64,000 nucleotides of DNA from Amycolatopsis antarctica (GTDB lineage Bacteria; Actinomycetota; Actinomycetes; Mycobacteriales; Pseudonocardiaceae), in NCBI RefSeq assembly GCF_002262875.1, contig NZ_NKYE01000011.1, forward strand, positions 1 to 64,000, in the 5' to 3' direction. The translations under genes and the position numbers were made by a program. Below, piece by piece: positions 42,401-54,500 of this stretch. The number at the start of each line of letters is the position of its first letter. Within the stretch, counting starts at the first letter, position 1. Under the pieces are notes generated by a model. The model made no database searches. It was not told the DNA's origin and saw nothing but the letters and a program-made list of their open reading frames with translations.

Positions 42401-45400
42401 CGAGTGCGGCGGCGACCGCGGGGTCGTCGAGGCGGACGTGCTCGGACGCGGCCGGTCCGTCGAGACCGTCCGGCAGCGGGCCCGCCGAGATCAGCACCCT
42501 CGGGCGGGCGTCCTGGGTGAGCAGGGCGATACGTTCCGCCGGGTAGTCCGGATCGATCGGCAGGTACGCCCCGCCCGCCTTCAGCACCGCGAGGACGGCG
42601 ACCACCAGGTCGAGGGAGCGGGGCAGCAGCAGGGCCACCGGCGATTCGGTGCGCACGCCCCGTTCCGTGAGCAGCCCGGCCAGTCGGTCGGCGCGCGCGT
42701 CGAGGTCACCGTAGGTCAGCGACGCGCCCTCGCAGACGACGGCGACCGCGTCCGGTGCGGCGGCGGCGCGTGCCTCGAACAGCCCGGGCAGCGTGGCGGT
42801 CCGCGTGCCCGCGGTGCCGGGTTCGGGGTGCGGGCCGCCGAGCAGCCGGCGCCGTTCCCGGTCGTCCATCAGGTCCGCGCGGCCGATCGGCTGCTCGGGA
42901 TCGGCCGTCCAGGTCTCGAGCAGCCGCCGGAACCTGTCCATCAACGACAGCACCGAGTCACCGTCGAAGAGGTCGGTGCTGTAGTTGACCACCGCGGCCA
43001 GTCCGCCGGCGGCTCCCGGGGTTTCGGCGAACTCGATCGACAGGTCCAGTTTCGCCGTCGCGCGGCCGACCGGTTCCGGTTCGATCCGCAGGCCCGGCAG
43101 ATCAAACTCCGGCCGTGTCGTGTTCTGCAGGGTCAGCATCACCTGGAACAGCGGGTGGTGTGCCTGCGAGCGCCGCGGGTTGAGCGTGTCGACGAGCTGC
43201 TCGAACGGGACGTCCTGGTTGTCGTACGCGGCGAGGACGGTCTCCCGCACGCGGCTCAGCAGTTCCCGGAAGGTCGGGTCGCCGGAGGTGTCGGTGCGCA
43301 GCACCAGGGTGTTCAGGAAGCAGCCGACCAGTTCGGTGAGGGCGTCGTCGGTACGGCCGGCGATCGGGCTGCCGATCGGGATGTCCGTGCCGGCTCCCAT
43401 CCGGTGCAGCAGCGCGGCGAGGGCGGCCTGCAGCACCATGAAGGTCGTGGTCCCGCTCCGGCGGCCCAGTTCGGCGACCGCCCTGGCAAGGGCCGGTGGC
43501 CAGTCGACGGTGACGACGTCACCCCGGTGACTGCTCACGGCGGGCCGTGACCGGTCCGCGGGCAGCGCGATCTCGTCCGGCAGCCCGGCCAGTGCCCCGC
43601 GCCAGTACGCGAGTTGCCCGGCCAGCACGCTGCCCGGATCGTCCTCGGCACCGAGCCGCTCACGTAGCCACAGCGTGTAGTCGGCGTACTGGACGGGCAG
43701 CGGAGACCAGTCCGGGGGCGCGTCCTGACACCGTGCCGCGTAGGCCTGCGCCAGATCGCGGAAGAAGGGCGCGGTCGACCAGCCGTCACCCGCGATGTGG
43801 TGCCAGGCGCCGAACAGCACGTGGGTCTGCGGGCCGAGGACGAACAGGCTCGTCCGCAGCGGGGTCTCACCGCTCAGATCGAAGACGTGCGCGGCGGCCG
43901 CGTCCAGCCCGCCGCGCAACTCGGCCTCGGTGGTGCCGACGACGTGCAACTCCGGATCGGCCGTCTCCAGCACCACCTGGGCGGGAACACCGCCGGTGTG
44001 CGGGAACACCGTGCGCAGACTCTCGTGCCTGCGCACCACGTCACCGAGCGCGGCACGCAGCGCGGGCAGATCGAGCGCGCCGGTCAGCCGCAGACTCCAG
44101 GACATGTTGTAGGCGGGGCCCACACCGTCGAGCAGTTGCAGGTACCAGAGCCGCCGCTGCGCGGGTGAGAGCGGCAGGACCGGGGGCCGGGTGCGGGGAC
44201 GCAGCGGTGTTCTCGCATCGCCGGCGCCCGCGCACAGGCGGGCGAGTTCGGCGACAGTGGGCGCCTCGAACATGTCGCGCACCCGCAGTTCCACGCCGAG
44301 CACCGCCCGCGCCCTGCTGACCAGCCGGGTGGCCAGCAGGGAGTGGCCGCCGAGGTCGAAGAACCCGTCGTCGATGCCGATCTCCGCGAGGCCCAGCACC
44401 TCGGCGAACAGTCCGGCCAGGATCTCCTCGCGGGGCGTGCGCGGCACCCGTCCGCTTTTCCCGCCGGGGAGATCCGGCGCGGGCAGGGCTCTGCGGTCCA
44501 GCTTTCCGTTGGGGTTGAGCGGAAACTCGTCGAGCACGACGATCGCCTCGGGCACCATGTGGCTGGGCAGCCGGTCGCGCAGATGCGCCAGCACGGTCTC
44601 GCCGAGCGCGCCGGCAGTCAGGGAGACGGCCGGGTGGGAGGCGTGGGCGGACAGTGGCCGGTCCTCGGACTCGGTGGTGACCAGCAGGTCGACCGGGTGG
44701 TGGGTCCCGGCCGGTTCGGCGGGCAGGAGGACGGCGTCGAACAGTTCACCGGAGCCGGTGGACGACCAGGTCGTGCCGACCCAGAAGCCGAGCCGGTCCC
44801 CAGCGGTGTGCACGGTCTCCGGGTCCACGGCGGTGCCGTACTCGCGCAGGGCAGCGGTCACCGCGCTGCGCGATCGGCCGTCGCGCAGGGCGCGGGCGGC
44901 GGCGGTCTCCCCCGCCAGGCGCCGGTTGGGGATGCCGGTGATCCGCAGTCCGTCCGCGCCGGACTCACGCAGCAGCCCGGGCAGGTCCGCGAGGGTGCCG
45001 ATCCGTCCGCCCCATTCGACCCGGGGCAGATCCCGGACCGACCGCATGGCCCCGGCGGCCTTCTTGTGCAGCACGACGTCGTAGCGGTGCCGGGTCAGCT
45101 CGTTGTGGTGGGCGCCCCGTTGCAATCGGATGTCGACGCCGCCGATGTCCTCGATCCGCTCGCCCAGTGCGGTGAAGAACTCCGGTGCGAGCAGGAGTTC
45201 CTTGTCCAGCAGCACATCCTGTTCGACGGCGCGGCGGAGTACCTCGGTCTCTGCCGACTCCTCCGCCCTCGCGAGACGCACCGCCGTGTGGAACGACCGC
45301 CGGGTGCGCAGGTTGCGCAGGTCGCCCGCGAACATCGCGCCGCCGGGGACGAGCAGCGCCATGGCCCGCTCGATGACGGTGGCCAGGTAGCCGTGGTCCG

Positions 45401-48400
45401 GGAAGTACTGGGCCACCGAGTTCAGCACGACCGTGTCGAAGAACCCGGTCGGCAGCCCGTCGAGCTGGTCGGCGGCGAGGGTCCGCAGTTCCACCGTGGC
45501 CCGCGGTCCCGGCAGCCGGTCCACCTGTTCGCGGAGTCCCTCGATGATCGGCGCGGAGAAGTCGATCCCCCAGTACTGCTCGCACTCCGGGACGAGTTTC
45601 GCCAGCAGCAGTCCTCGTCCGACGCCGATCTCCAGGACCCGGCGGGGACGCAGCTCCCGGATCCGGTCGATCCGCGCGGACCGCCACTCGTGCATCTCGG
45701 CGAGCGGGATGGGCGCACGCTCGTAGCTGGAGTCCCAGCCGGTGAAGTCCTCGCCCAGTTCGTGCCGGAACGTCCCGGAGACCGCGTCGTAGATGGTGCG
45801 CCATTCCTCGACCTGTGCGTCGGCCTGGTCCCCGCCCGCGCGGCGGTCACCGGAGGGCACGACGTAACCGATCAGCCGCCGGTCCCCCGGCGCCGTCTCC
45901 CGGACACCGACCGCCGCCTGCGCCACCGCCGGGTGCGCGCCGAGCACGGCCTCGACCTCGCCCGGCTCGACCCGGAAACCCCGGACCTTCACCTGGTCGT
46001 CCTCGCGGCTGGCGAAGCGCAGCCGTCCCCGTTCGTCCCAGCGAGCGAGGTCGCCGGTCCGGTACAGCCGCCCGCCGTCGAACGGGTTCGCCACCCAGGT
46101 ACGCGCGGTCTGCTCCGGCCGGCGCAGGTAGCCCCGGCCGAGTGCCTCGCCCGCGAGGTAGACCTCCCCGGTGACGCCGATGGCGACCGGGCGCAGATCC
46201 GGCCCCAGCACATAGGCCCGGCAATTCTGCGTCGGCACGCCGATCGGGATCGGCCCGGCCGGCTCGCCGTCCGGATCGTAGGTGTGACAGCAGGACAGCC
46301 CGCTCACCTCGGTCGGGCCGTAGCCGTTGACGATCCGCAGTTGCGGCTGGCGTTCGGCGAGCGCCGCGCACAACGCCGGGGAGAGCACGTCGCCGCCCGG
46401 GACGACCTGCCGCATTCCCTTGAACGCGTCCGGATCGGCGTCGACGATCTCGTGGAACAGGCCGGTGGGAAGGTACGCGGTGGTGACCCCGTGTTCCCGG
46501 CAGAACGCGCCCAGTTCGGCCACCGAGGGGATGCCCGGCGGGAACGCCGCCACCCGGGCGCCGTTGAGCAGTCCGGTCCACAGTTCCGTCGTGCAGATGT
46601 CGAACGACGGTGAGGCGAGGTTCAGCACGACGTCCTCGGTGGCGACGTCGACGAAGTTCGGTGACCACGCCAGCCGGACGATCGCCTGGTGCTCGATCAC
46701 CGCCCCCTTCGGCACTCCACTGGAACCGGAGGTGTAGAGCACGCAGGCCGCGTGCCGGGGTCCGAGCGGGAGGCCCGGCCTGTCCGTGGTGCCGCCGGTG
46801 TCCCCCGGTGAATCCAGCGGCACCGTCCGCGCGGCCCCGGCCGGCAGCCGGTCCACCAGGTGCGGCTGGACGAGCACCAACGCGGCCGCGGTGTCGGCGA
46901 GCATGAGTTCCAGCCGCGCCACCGGGTACGAGGGGTCGAGCGGCACGTAGGCGCCACCTGCCTTGAGCACAGCCAGCGCCGCGACGGCGAACTGCAGGCC
47001 ACGCTCGGCGAACAGCCCGACCGGCTCGTCCGGCCGGACACCGAGGCCGATCAGCCGGTGGGCCAGCCGGTTGGCACGTTCGTCGAGTTCCCGGTACGTC
47101 AGCGCGTATCCGTCCGCGGCGAGTGCCGTGGCGTCGCCGCGCGCGTCGGCGGTCGCCTCGAACAGGTCGACGATGGTGTCCGCAGGCAGGGTTCGGCCGG
47201 TGTCGTTCCAGACGGTCAGCACGGTGTGCCGGTCGGATTCGGGCAACCGGTCGACCGCGGAGACCGGACTGTGCGGATCCGCGACGACGGTCTCGAAGAA
47301 CCGTCGCAGCCGGGCGGCCACGGCCTCCACCGCCTGCCGGTCGAACAGGTCCGGCCGGTGGTCGATCCGCAGCGACAGCTCCTCGCCCGGCGTCACCAGC
47401 AGCGACAGCGGATAGTGCGCGCCGTCCCGGCCGGTGATGCCTCGTACCGTCACCCCGGCGGTCGGACTCGCCCACAGGGAGGTCTCGGTCGGATAGTTCT
47501 CCAGCACCGCGGCGGTGTCGAACAGTTCCCGCATCCCGGTGGCCTGCTGGATGTCGCTCAGGCCGGAGTACTGGTGCACGAGAAGCTCGGACAGTTCCCG
47601 CTGTGTCCTCGCCAGCATCCGGCTCAGCGGCTCGGCGGGGTCGAACCGGATCCGCGCGGGCACCGTGTTGGCCAGCAGGCCCACGATGGTGCCGACGCCG
47701 GCGACCTCCGGCGGACGACCGGAGACGGTCATGCCCACGGTCACGTCGCGGCGTCCGGTGAGAGACCCGATGAGTACGCCCCAGGCTCCCTGGACCAGGG
47801 TGTTCAGCCGGAGGTCCTGGCTCGCGCAGAGGTCGTCGAGGGCGGCGGTGAGTTCACGCGGGAGGGACAGTTCGATCGACGCGGTAGGCCCCCCTGCCCG
47901 TCCCAGTTCCGGTGGTGCGACGAGGGTGGGCCCGTCCAGTCCGGCCAGTGCCCGCCGCCAGCCTTCGCGGGCCGCTTCCGGGTCCTGCCTGGTGAGCCAG
48001 GCGAGGTAGTCGCGATAGCGGGCAGCGGGCGGCAGCAGCGACTCGTCGCAGCCGTTGTCGTAGAGGGCGAACAGTTCGCGGAAGAGCATGTGCCCGGACC
48101 AGCCGTCGATCAGGATGTGGTGACTGGTCAGCACCAGTCTGCAGCGGCCGGGGCCGAGGCGGGCCAGGGTGAACCGGATCAGCGGCGGGCGGGTCATGTC
48201 GAACCCTTGCGCCGCGTCGGCTGCCATCAGCTCCGTCAGCGCCGCGGCCTGCTCGGACCCGGCGAGTGCCGTCAGATCGATCTCGGTCCACGGCAGCCGT
48301 GCCGACCGCGGGATCACCGCGACCGGCTCACCCGACTTCCGCTCCAGGAACGCGGCCCGCAGGTTCGGATGGCGGCGCGGCAGCGCCTCGGCCGCGCGCC

Positions 48401-48551
48401 GCAGCCTGGCCGCGTCCAGTTCGCCGTCGAGGTCCACGCCGAGCTGGATGTAGTAGACGTCGGTGCCGTCCTGGTCGTAGCGGGCGTGGAAGAGCAGGCC
48501 CTCCTGCAACGGGGACAGGGGCAGGACGTCGTCGATGCCGGGTCTGGTCAC
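39474..48551 (-). CDS. Non-ribosomal peptide synthetase B (C-A-MT-T-C-A-T-E)
   Basis: A 3025-residue two-module synthetase. Module 4: condensation domain (1-440, HHILIDG at about 146, opening '[13 protein letters not shown]', the type seen after epimerases), adenylation (455-900) split by an N-methyltransferase (about 905-1230, SAM motif '[12 protein letters not shown]') before '[13 protein letters not shown]', and carrier T4 (GGHSL). Module 5: condensation (HHIAGDG), adenylation (1910-2410), carrier T5 (GGDSI) and a C-terminal epimerase ([15 protein letters not shown]). Pocket residues read DITYVGGGL(K) for A4, matching no known code, and DFWSVGMVH(K) for A5, which fits Thr. In E5 the usual EGHGRE reads QGHGRD. 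There is no thioesterase. It starts at 48551, overlapping NRPS A's stop by four bases. Confidence 0.96.
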   Translation of the reverse strand: MTRPGIDDVLPLSPLQEGLLFHARYDQDGTDVYYIQLGVDLDGELDAARLRRAAEALPRRHPNLRAAFLERKSGEPVAVIPRSARLPWTEIDLTALAGSEQAAALTELMAADAAQGFDMTRPPLIRFTLARLGPGRCRLVLTSHHILIDGWSGHMLFRELFALYDNGCDESLLPPAARYRDYLAWLTRQDPEAAREGWRRALAGLDGPTLVAPPELGRAGGPTASIELSLPRELTAALDDLCASQDLRLNTLVQGAWGVLIGSLTGRRDVTVGMTVSGRPPEVAGVGTIVGLLANTVPARIRFDPAEPLSRMLARTQRELSELLVHQYSGLSDIQQATGMRELFDTAAVLENYPTETSLWASPTAGVTVRGITGRDGAHYPLSLLVTPGEELSLRIDHRPDLFDRQAVEAVAARLRRFFETVVADPHSPVSAVDRLPESDRHTVLTVWNDTGRTLPADTIVDLFEATADARGDATALAADGYALTYRELDERANRLAHRLIGLGVRPDEPVGLFAERGLQFAVAALAVLKAGGAYVPLDPSYPVARLELMLADTAAALVLVQPHLVDRLPAGAARTVPLDSPGDTGGTTDRPGLPLGPRHAACVLYTSGSSGVPKGAVIEHQAIVRLAWSPNFVDVATEDVVLNLASPSFDICTTELWTGLLNGARVAAFPPGIPSVAELGAFCREHGVTTAYLPTGLFHEIVDADPDAFKGMRQVVPGGDVLSPALCAALAERQPQLRIVNGYGPTEVSGLSCCHTYDPDGEPAGPIPIGVPTQNCRAYVLGPDLRPVAIGVTGEVYLAGEALGRGYLRRPEQTARTWVANPFDGGRLYRTGDLARWDERGRLRFASREDDQVKVRGFRVEPGEVEAVLGAHPAVAQAAVGVRETAPGDRRLIGYVVPSGDRRAGGDQADAQVEEWRTIYDAVSGTFRHELGEDFTGWDSSYERAPIPLAEMHEWRSARIDRIRELRPRRVLEIGVGRGLLLAKLVPECEQYWGIDFSAPIIEGLREQVDRLPGPRATVELRTLAADQLDGLPTGFFDTVVLNSVAQYFPDHGYLATVIERAMALLVPGGAMFAGDLRNLRTRRSFHTAVRLARAEESAETEVLRRAVEQDVLLDKELLLAPEFFTALGERIEDIGGVDIRLQRGAHHNELTRHRYDVVLHKKAAGAMRSVRDLPRVEWGGRIGTLADLPGLLRESGADGLRITGIPNRRLAGETAAARALRDGRSRSAVTAALREYGTAVDPETVHTAGDRLGFWVGTTWSSTGSGELFDAVLLPAEPAGTHHPVDLLVTTESEDRPLSAHASHPAVSLTAGALGETVLAHLRDRLPSHMVPEAIVVLDEFPLNPNGKLDRRALPAPDLPGGKSGRVPRTPREEILAGLFAEVLGLAEIGIDDGFFDLGGHSLLATRLVSRARAVLGVELRVRDMFEAPTVAELARLCAGAGDARTPLRPRTRPPVLPLSPAQRRLWYLQLLDGVGPAYNMSWSLRLTGALDLPALRAALGDVVRRHESLRTVFPHTGGVPAQVVLETADPELHVVGTTEAELRGGLDAAAAHVFDLSGETPLRTSLFVLGPQTHVLFGAWHHIAGDGWSTAPFFRDLAQAYAARCQDAPPDWSPLPVQYADYTLWLRERLGAEDDPGSVLAGQLAYWRGALAGLPDEIALPADRSRPAVSSHRGDVVTVDWPPALARAVAELGRRSGTTTFMVLQAALAALLHRMGAGTDIPIGSPIAGRTDDALTELVGCFLNTLVLRTDTSGDPTFRELLSRVRETVLAAYDNQDVPFEQLVDTLNPRRSQAHHPLFQVMLTLQNTTRPEFDLPGLRIEPEPVGRATAKLDLSIEFAETPGAAGGLAAVVNYSTDLFDGDSVLSLMDRFRRLLETWTADPEQPIGRADLMDDRERRRLLGGPHPEPGTAGTRTATLPGLFEARAAAAPDAVAVVCEGASLTYGDLDARADRLAGLLTERGVRTESPVALLLPRSLDLVVAVLAVLKAGGAYLPIDPDYPAERIALLTQDARPRVLISAGPLPDGLDGPAASEHVRLDDPAVAAALDGRAAAVPANVRPRGPVPGNAAYVIYTSGSTGTPKGVVVTHRNVTRLFQSTAPLFGFGDTDVWTMFHSYAFDFSVWEMWGALLHGGTLVVVPREITRSPAEFAALVRERRVTVLSQTPSAFDQFARAEAEAPAGEDALRYVVFGGERLHPPRLREWYARHGGNGPVLVNMYGITETTVHVTRQTLDAGMCAEETASPIGEAIADLRVYVLDERMRPVPPGVRGEVYVAGAGLARGYLARPALTAGRFLPDPFGAAGTRMYRSGDVARWRSDGTLEYGGRADDQVKIRGFRIEPGEVGAALAAHPAVDRAEVVVREDRAGVRRLIGYVVPATASAPPSPAALREHAGRALPAHMVPAAVVVLERLPLTVNGKLDRDALPAPDFGSVTTGGAARTPAEVTLTRAVADVLGLPSVGVEDSFFDLGGDSIVSIQLVSRAWAAGLSITPRDVLAQQSVRGLAAVARPVPAEIPGESRPAADSGAAEGAIPATPIIARLAELGGPIDEYNLAMLVRVPAGMRVDELLTALDLMLDRHGVLRSALRRGGDTGADWTLEVGPRGSVRAADLLRRVDVRAADTTVAPGDVPVPGELLEAEFAAAQRGLDPWAGVMVRAVWFDAGADRPGRLLLMAHHVVMDAVSWRVLLRELGTAWDAVHTGVTPALPPVATSFAGWARELAAQAVSPLRTQELPLWTEIVRRPNPPFGSRPLDPDRDTVAAGDGLVLRLGDDRVRSLLSSVPTAFKAGAHDALYTALALAFAHWRGEGGSGLLVDLQGHGRDAIAEGVDCSATVGWLVNVFPAWFDPGALDWDEVRAAGPGLGAAVGRVRDQLRALPDSGLGYGMLRYLNPGTAGTLAAAEPPRVKFNYLGRFTVGDDTGDWAPTGEMSTVMGGGTDPGMRVSHVLESTVYIADHPGHSELTAIWGWLDGVLDGEAVRVLAGHWRTALEAIITRAEADVRAGRVDTGGVTTLGDPRARYGGTP

Positions 48552-51500
48552 TGTCGCTCCTCATAGGCGCCGAGCAGGCCGGCGAACTCGTCGATCTCGA
48601 ACTGGCTCACCGAGACCAGTGCCTCGTCCACCGTGGTGTCCTCCTCGAGCGGTGCCACGGGCGCGTCCGTGGCCGCCTCGGCCAGTGCGGCCACGGTCCG
48701 GCGCGCGAAGACGTCCCGCACGGTGAGCACCAGGCCCTCATCTCGTGCCCTGCCGACCAGTTCGATCAGCAGGATGCTGTCGCCGCCGATCGCGAAGAAG
48801 TCGTCGTCCGGGCCGGCCGAGTCCACCCCGGTGACGTCGGCGAACAACCGGCAGAGCACCCGTTCCCGTTCCGTGCGTGGTTCCCGGCCGGACCGTGGCG
48901 CGAACTCCGGGGCGGGCAGGGCGGCACGGTCGAGCTTGCCGTTGGCGCTCAACGGGAGGGCGTCCAGCACGACGAATGCCGAGGGCACCAGGTAACCGGG
49001 CAGGTGCCTCGCCAGGTCTGCCCGCAGGACAGCCGGATCGGGTGCCGTCCCGCCGGGCACCGGCACCAGGTAGCCGACCAGCATCGGCGCCCCGGCCGGG
49101 CCGGTGGCGACGTTCGCGGCGCTCCTGCCGACGGCGGGGTGGCCGACGAGGGCGTTCTCCACCTCGCCGAGTTCGATCCGGTTGCCGCGGATCTTGACCT
49201 GGTCGTCGATGCGGCCCAGGTACTCCAGTTCGCCCAGGGCGTTCCGCCGCGCCAGGTCGCCGGTCCGGTACATCCGGCCGCCGGTCCGGAAGGGGTCGGC
49301 CACGAAGCTGCGCGCGGTGAGCCCCGACCGCCGGTGGTAGCCGGTCGCGAGCTGGCCGCCCGCCAGGTAGAGCTCGCCGGTGACCCCGTCCGGCACCGGG
49401 CGCAGCGCGTGGTCGAGCACGTGGGTCCGGGTGTTGTGCACGGGACGTCCGATGGGGACGCCCTCGGCACCGGGATCGCAGGGCCACCAGGTGACGTCGA
49501 TCGCCGCCTCGGTGGGCCCGTAGAGGTTGTGCAGGGGCACGTCGGAGAGCTCGTACCAGCGTCGGACGGTCGCGGCGGACAGCGCCTCCCCGCTGCACAG
49601 GACCCGGCGCAGCCCGGTGCGGCCCGCCGCCGGGGACGCTGCGAGGAAGACGTCCAACATGGACGGTACGAAGTGGACGGTGGTGACCTGCTCGTCCCGG
49701 ATCAGCGTCGCCAGGTACTCGGGGTCGCGGTGCCCGCCGGGACGGGCGATCACCATGGCCGCTCCGGTGAGCATGGGCCAGAACAGTTCCCAGATCGACA
49801 CGTCGAACGCGGCCGAGGTCTTGTGCAGGACCCGGTCCCGCGCGGTCAGCTCGAAGGCCTTCCGCATCCAGTGCAGGTGCCCGGTGATCGCGGCGTGCGA
49901 GACGGTGACGCCCTTGGGCCGCCCGGTCGATCCCGAGGTGTAGATCAGGTAGGCGGGCGCTCCCGGTGGTACGGCGGCCGGAGGGACCGAGCGGGCGGCG
50001 TGGTCCGCACCGGCGTGCACCGGAACCACCGTTTCGGGGAGCGAGCCGTCGTGCCCGCCGTCGGTCACCACGACGGCGGCACCACTGTCGGCGAGCAGGA
50101 AATCCCTGCGCGCGGCCGGATGGTCCGGGTCCATCGGCACGTACACCCCGCCCGCGTGCACTACCGCCAGCGCCGCCACCACCGACTCGGCCGATCTCGG
50201 CAGCAGCACCGCCACCGGTGTCCCCGCCCGCACGCCGAGCTCGGTCAGCCGTCCGGCCAGGCCGCGTACCCGGGCGTCCAGTTCCGCGTATGACCACGAG
50301 ATTCCCCCGGCCACCACCGCCGTCGCCCCGGGCATCCGGGCCGCGGTGGCGGCGAACAACTCCGGCAGCGTGCCGGCCGGCACGGCGACCTCGGCTCCCT
50401 CGTCCTCGCGCGCGACGCGGGCACGCTCGGTGGCGTCGAGGACCGGCACGTCCAGGAGTCTGCGGCCGGGCGTCTCGGTGACGCGGGCGGCCAGCAGCAC
50501 GAGACGGCGGGCGAACGCGGCGACGGTGCTCTCGTCGAACAGGTCCGTGTCGTACTCGATCAGGCCGGCGAGGCCGCCGTCCGGTTCCTGCCGGAAGTGG
50601 ATGTTCAGGTCGAACTGGGTGGCCTCGCGGGGCAGCGGGAACTCGCGTGAGTCCAGGCCGTCCGGCGCGAACCGCTGTGCCGGCGCGTTCTGCAGGACCA
50701 GCATCACCTCGACCAGCGGTGCCCTGCTGGTGTCGCGTTCCGGGGCGAGGGTCTCCACGAGTTTGCCGAACGGCACCCCCTGGTGCGCGTACGCGGCCAG
50801 CACGGTCTCCCGTACCTGGGCGAGCAGTTCGCCGAAGCCGTGCGACTCGTCGATCCGGGAACGCAGCACGAGCGTGTCGGTGAAGAACCCGACCAGACCC
50901 TCCAGTTCGGTCCGTTCCCGGCCGGAGGTGGCGGTGCCGATGACGATGTCCCGGCGTCCGGTGTGCCGGGCCAGCAGCAACTGGGTGAGCGCGGTCAGGG
51001 TGATGAACAGCGTCGCGCCGTGCTCGCGGCCCAGGGCCGACAGGGTGGAGGTCAGCTCCGCCGGGATGTCGAGGGTGTGCTGCGCCCCGGACGAGCCGCG
51101 TACGGCGGGACGCGGGCGGTCGAGGGGAAGTTCGAGCGGTGTGATCCCGTCGAGGTGCTCGCGCCAGTACGCGAGATCCGCCGCTGTCTCGTCGGCCGGT
51201 ACGCCCGGCTCCCACAGATCCCGTTGCCACAGGGTGTAGTCGGTGTAGCGCAACGCCGGTTCCGGAAGCAGCGCGGGCCGCCCCGCGACGGCCGCTTCGT
51301 ACAGCGCTGTCAGCTCCCCGGCGATGATCCCGAGCGACCAGCCGTCCGCGACGATGTGGTGCACCGACAGCACGAGCACCTGTTCGGCGCCGGACAGGCG
51401 CACCAGCAGGACCCGCAGCAGCGGCCCGGTCCGCAGGTCGAACGCGGTCGCCGATTCCTCGCGCAGCAGCCGGTCCAGCTCGGCGGACTGCGTCTTACTG

Positions 51501-54500
51501 TCTGATGTGGACAGATCGATCTCGTGGACCGGGACCTCGGCAGGCGGGTGCACCACCTGCACTCCGCGTCCGGCCAACCGGGCGAAGGTGGTGCGCAGAG
51601 ATTCGTGCCTGGCGGCCACGCCGGTCACCGCCGCCCGCAGGGCGCCGGTGTCGAGCGGACCGGACAGCCGCCAGCCGACGCCGAGGTTGTACTCCACGCC
51701 GCCCGGCCGGAACTCGTCCAGGAACCACAGCCGCTGCTGCGCGAGGGACAGCGGCGGGGCGCCGTCGTGCACACGGGCGACGAGGTCGCCGCGTGCGGGC
51801 AGTGCCGCGGTCGAGCCGGGTAGCGCGGCAGCGAGCGCCGCCACGGTCGGGTGCTCGAACAGGGCGCGCGGGGAGATCCGCGCTCCCGTCTCCGAACGGA
51901 TCCGGGACACCACCCGCATGCTGTGGATGGAATCCCCGCCCAGCGCGAAAAAATCGTCCCGCACACCGATCTCCGGGATGCCCAGCACCTCCGACCAGAT
52001 GGCGCACAGCAGCCGCTCACCCTCGTCACGCGGCGCCAGGAACACCGTGCCCGTTTCGGATCCGGGAACGGGCAGTGCGGACCGATCGAGTTTTCCGTTG
52101 GCGTTCAAGGGAAGCGCGTCCAGCCGGACGAAGTCCGCGGGCAGCATGTAGACGGGCAGGTACTCGGCGAGGTGCGCTCGCAGCAGCTCGGGCTCCGGCA
52201 TCTCGCCGCGCGGCACCACGTAGCCGACCAGCCGCGGTGAGCCGGACGCCGCCGGCGTGGCGACCACCGCGGACGCCGCCACCGACCGATGCCGGGCGAG
52301 GGTGCGCTCGATCTCGCCGGGTTCGACGCGGTTACCGCGGATCTGCACCTGGTCGTCGGTCCGTCCGAGGAACTCCAGTTCGCCCTCGGCGTCGCGGCGG
52401 ACCAGGTCGCCGGTGCGGTACATCCGTTCGCCCGGCCGGAACGGGTCGGCGACGAACCGGGTCGCCGTCAGCGACGGCCGGGCGTGGTACCCGTTCGCGA
52501 GCTGCCCGCCCGCGACGTACAGCTCACCGGCGACCCCGGCGGGCACCGGGCAGAGCGCGTGGTCCAGGACCATGGTCCTGGTGTCCCACACCGGCCTTCC
52601 GATCGGCACCGTGCCGGCACCCGGCCTGCACGGCCACACGGTGACGGTGATGGCGGTCTCGGTGGGCCCGTAACCGTTGTACAGCGGCACATCGAGCGTG
52701 TCGTACCAGCGTTCGACGGCCTCGGGGGTGAGCGCCTCACCCCCGCAGATCACCCGCCGCAGGGCGGTGCAGCCTGACGCGAGGGGCGTGTCGAGGAAGG
52801 CGTCGAGCATCGAGGGCACGAAGTGCGCCGTCGTCACCGCGCGGTCGCGGATCAGCGCGGCAAGGTACTCCGGGTCGCGGTGACCGCCCGCGCGGGCGAG
52901 CACCACCGACGCGCCCGTCGTCAGTGGCCAGAACAGTTCCCACACCGACACGTCGAAACCGGCGGGTGTCTTGTGCAGTACGCGATCGTCGGCGGCGAGC
53001 GGGAATTCGCCCCGCCACCAGCGCAGGTGCCTGCAGACGGCGGCGTGCGGGACCACCACCCCCTTCGGCCTGCCGGTGGAACCCGAGGTGTAGATCAGGT
53101 AGGCGCCGGAGCCCGGCGGGATCGTCGCCGGAAGCGGAGCGGGGACGACGCCCGTCCCGTCCGGCCCGGCGTCCACCGCGACCACTTCCGGCGGCAGCAG
53201 GGCCCGCGACTCCGCGCCCACGACCGCCACGGCCGCGCCGGAGTCGGCGAGGACGAACCCGATCCGGTCGGCCGGATACTCCGGATCGACCGGCACGTAC
53301 ATGCCGCCCGCTCGCACCGTCGCCAGCACGGCGACGACCAGGTCCACCGACCGGGGCAGCATGATCGCGACCGGTGTTCCCACGCCCACACCGAGACCGG
53401 CCAGCCTCCCGGCCAGTTCCCCGGCCCGGGCGTCCAGTTCGGCGTAGGACAGCGACACCTCGCCGGAGAGCACGGCGAGCGCGTCCGGGGTGCGGGCCGC
53501 CTGGGCGGCGAACAGTCCGGGCAGCGACCCGGGCGGCTCCGGCAGCACCGTCCCGGCCATCTCTTCCGGCCACCGGTGCCGCTCGTCGCGGGTGAGCACG
53601 CCCGTCCGCCCGGTTGGCTGCTCGTGCCCGACACGGATGGCCTGGAGCAGGCCGGCCAATCTGCCGAGCAGGCCCCGGGTGACCGGGTCGCCCGCCGCCC
53701 CCCGGCAGACGGACCGCAGGCGCAGTCGCGGTCCCGGAACGGCGACGATGGTCAGCGGGTAGTGCGTCTCCTCGGCGACCCGCAGGCCGGTGAGCCGGAG
53801 GCCCGGGACATCCCCGGGCAGGAATCCCGGATCGTGCGGGTAGTTCTCGAACACCAGCAGCGTGTCGAAGAGTTCGCCGTGGCCGGCGGCCCGCTGTATC
53901 GCGGGCAGCGCGAGATGGTGATGCGGGCCGAGTTCGGACTGTTCCCGGTGCAGCCGGGCCAGCAACCGGGACCACGGCTCGCCGGTGCTCGCCCGCGCCC
54001 GGACCGGCACCGTGTTGATGCACAGTCCCACCAGGTCCTCCACCGTGGGCACCTCCGGCGGCCGGACCGCCACGGTGGTGCCGAACACGACGTCCTCGCG
54101 TCCGGTGAGCCTGCCAAGCAGCACCGCCACGGCGGCCTGGAGCACCGTATTCAGCGTGACCCCGCATCGGCGGGCGATCGCGGAGAGCCCGGCGGTGTCG
54201 CGTTCGGACAGTTCGAGTTCCTCGTCCCCGGCAACGATGTCACCGCGGGGCCCGCAGGGAACCACCGCCGTGGGGCCCGCTAGACCGGCCAGCGCCGCCC
54301 TCCAGGCACGCTCAGCCGCGCCGGTATCGGTGCCCGCCAGCCATTCCAGGTACTCGCGGTACCCGCTCGCGGGCACCGTCGTGAGCTGCCCGCTTCCCGC
54401 GTACGCCGCGAACAGTTCGCGCACCAGCAGTGGCATGGACCAGCCGTCCAGCAGCAGGTGGTGGTGGGTCAGCACGACCAGATGCCGTCTCGGTCGCACG

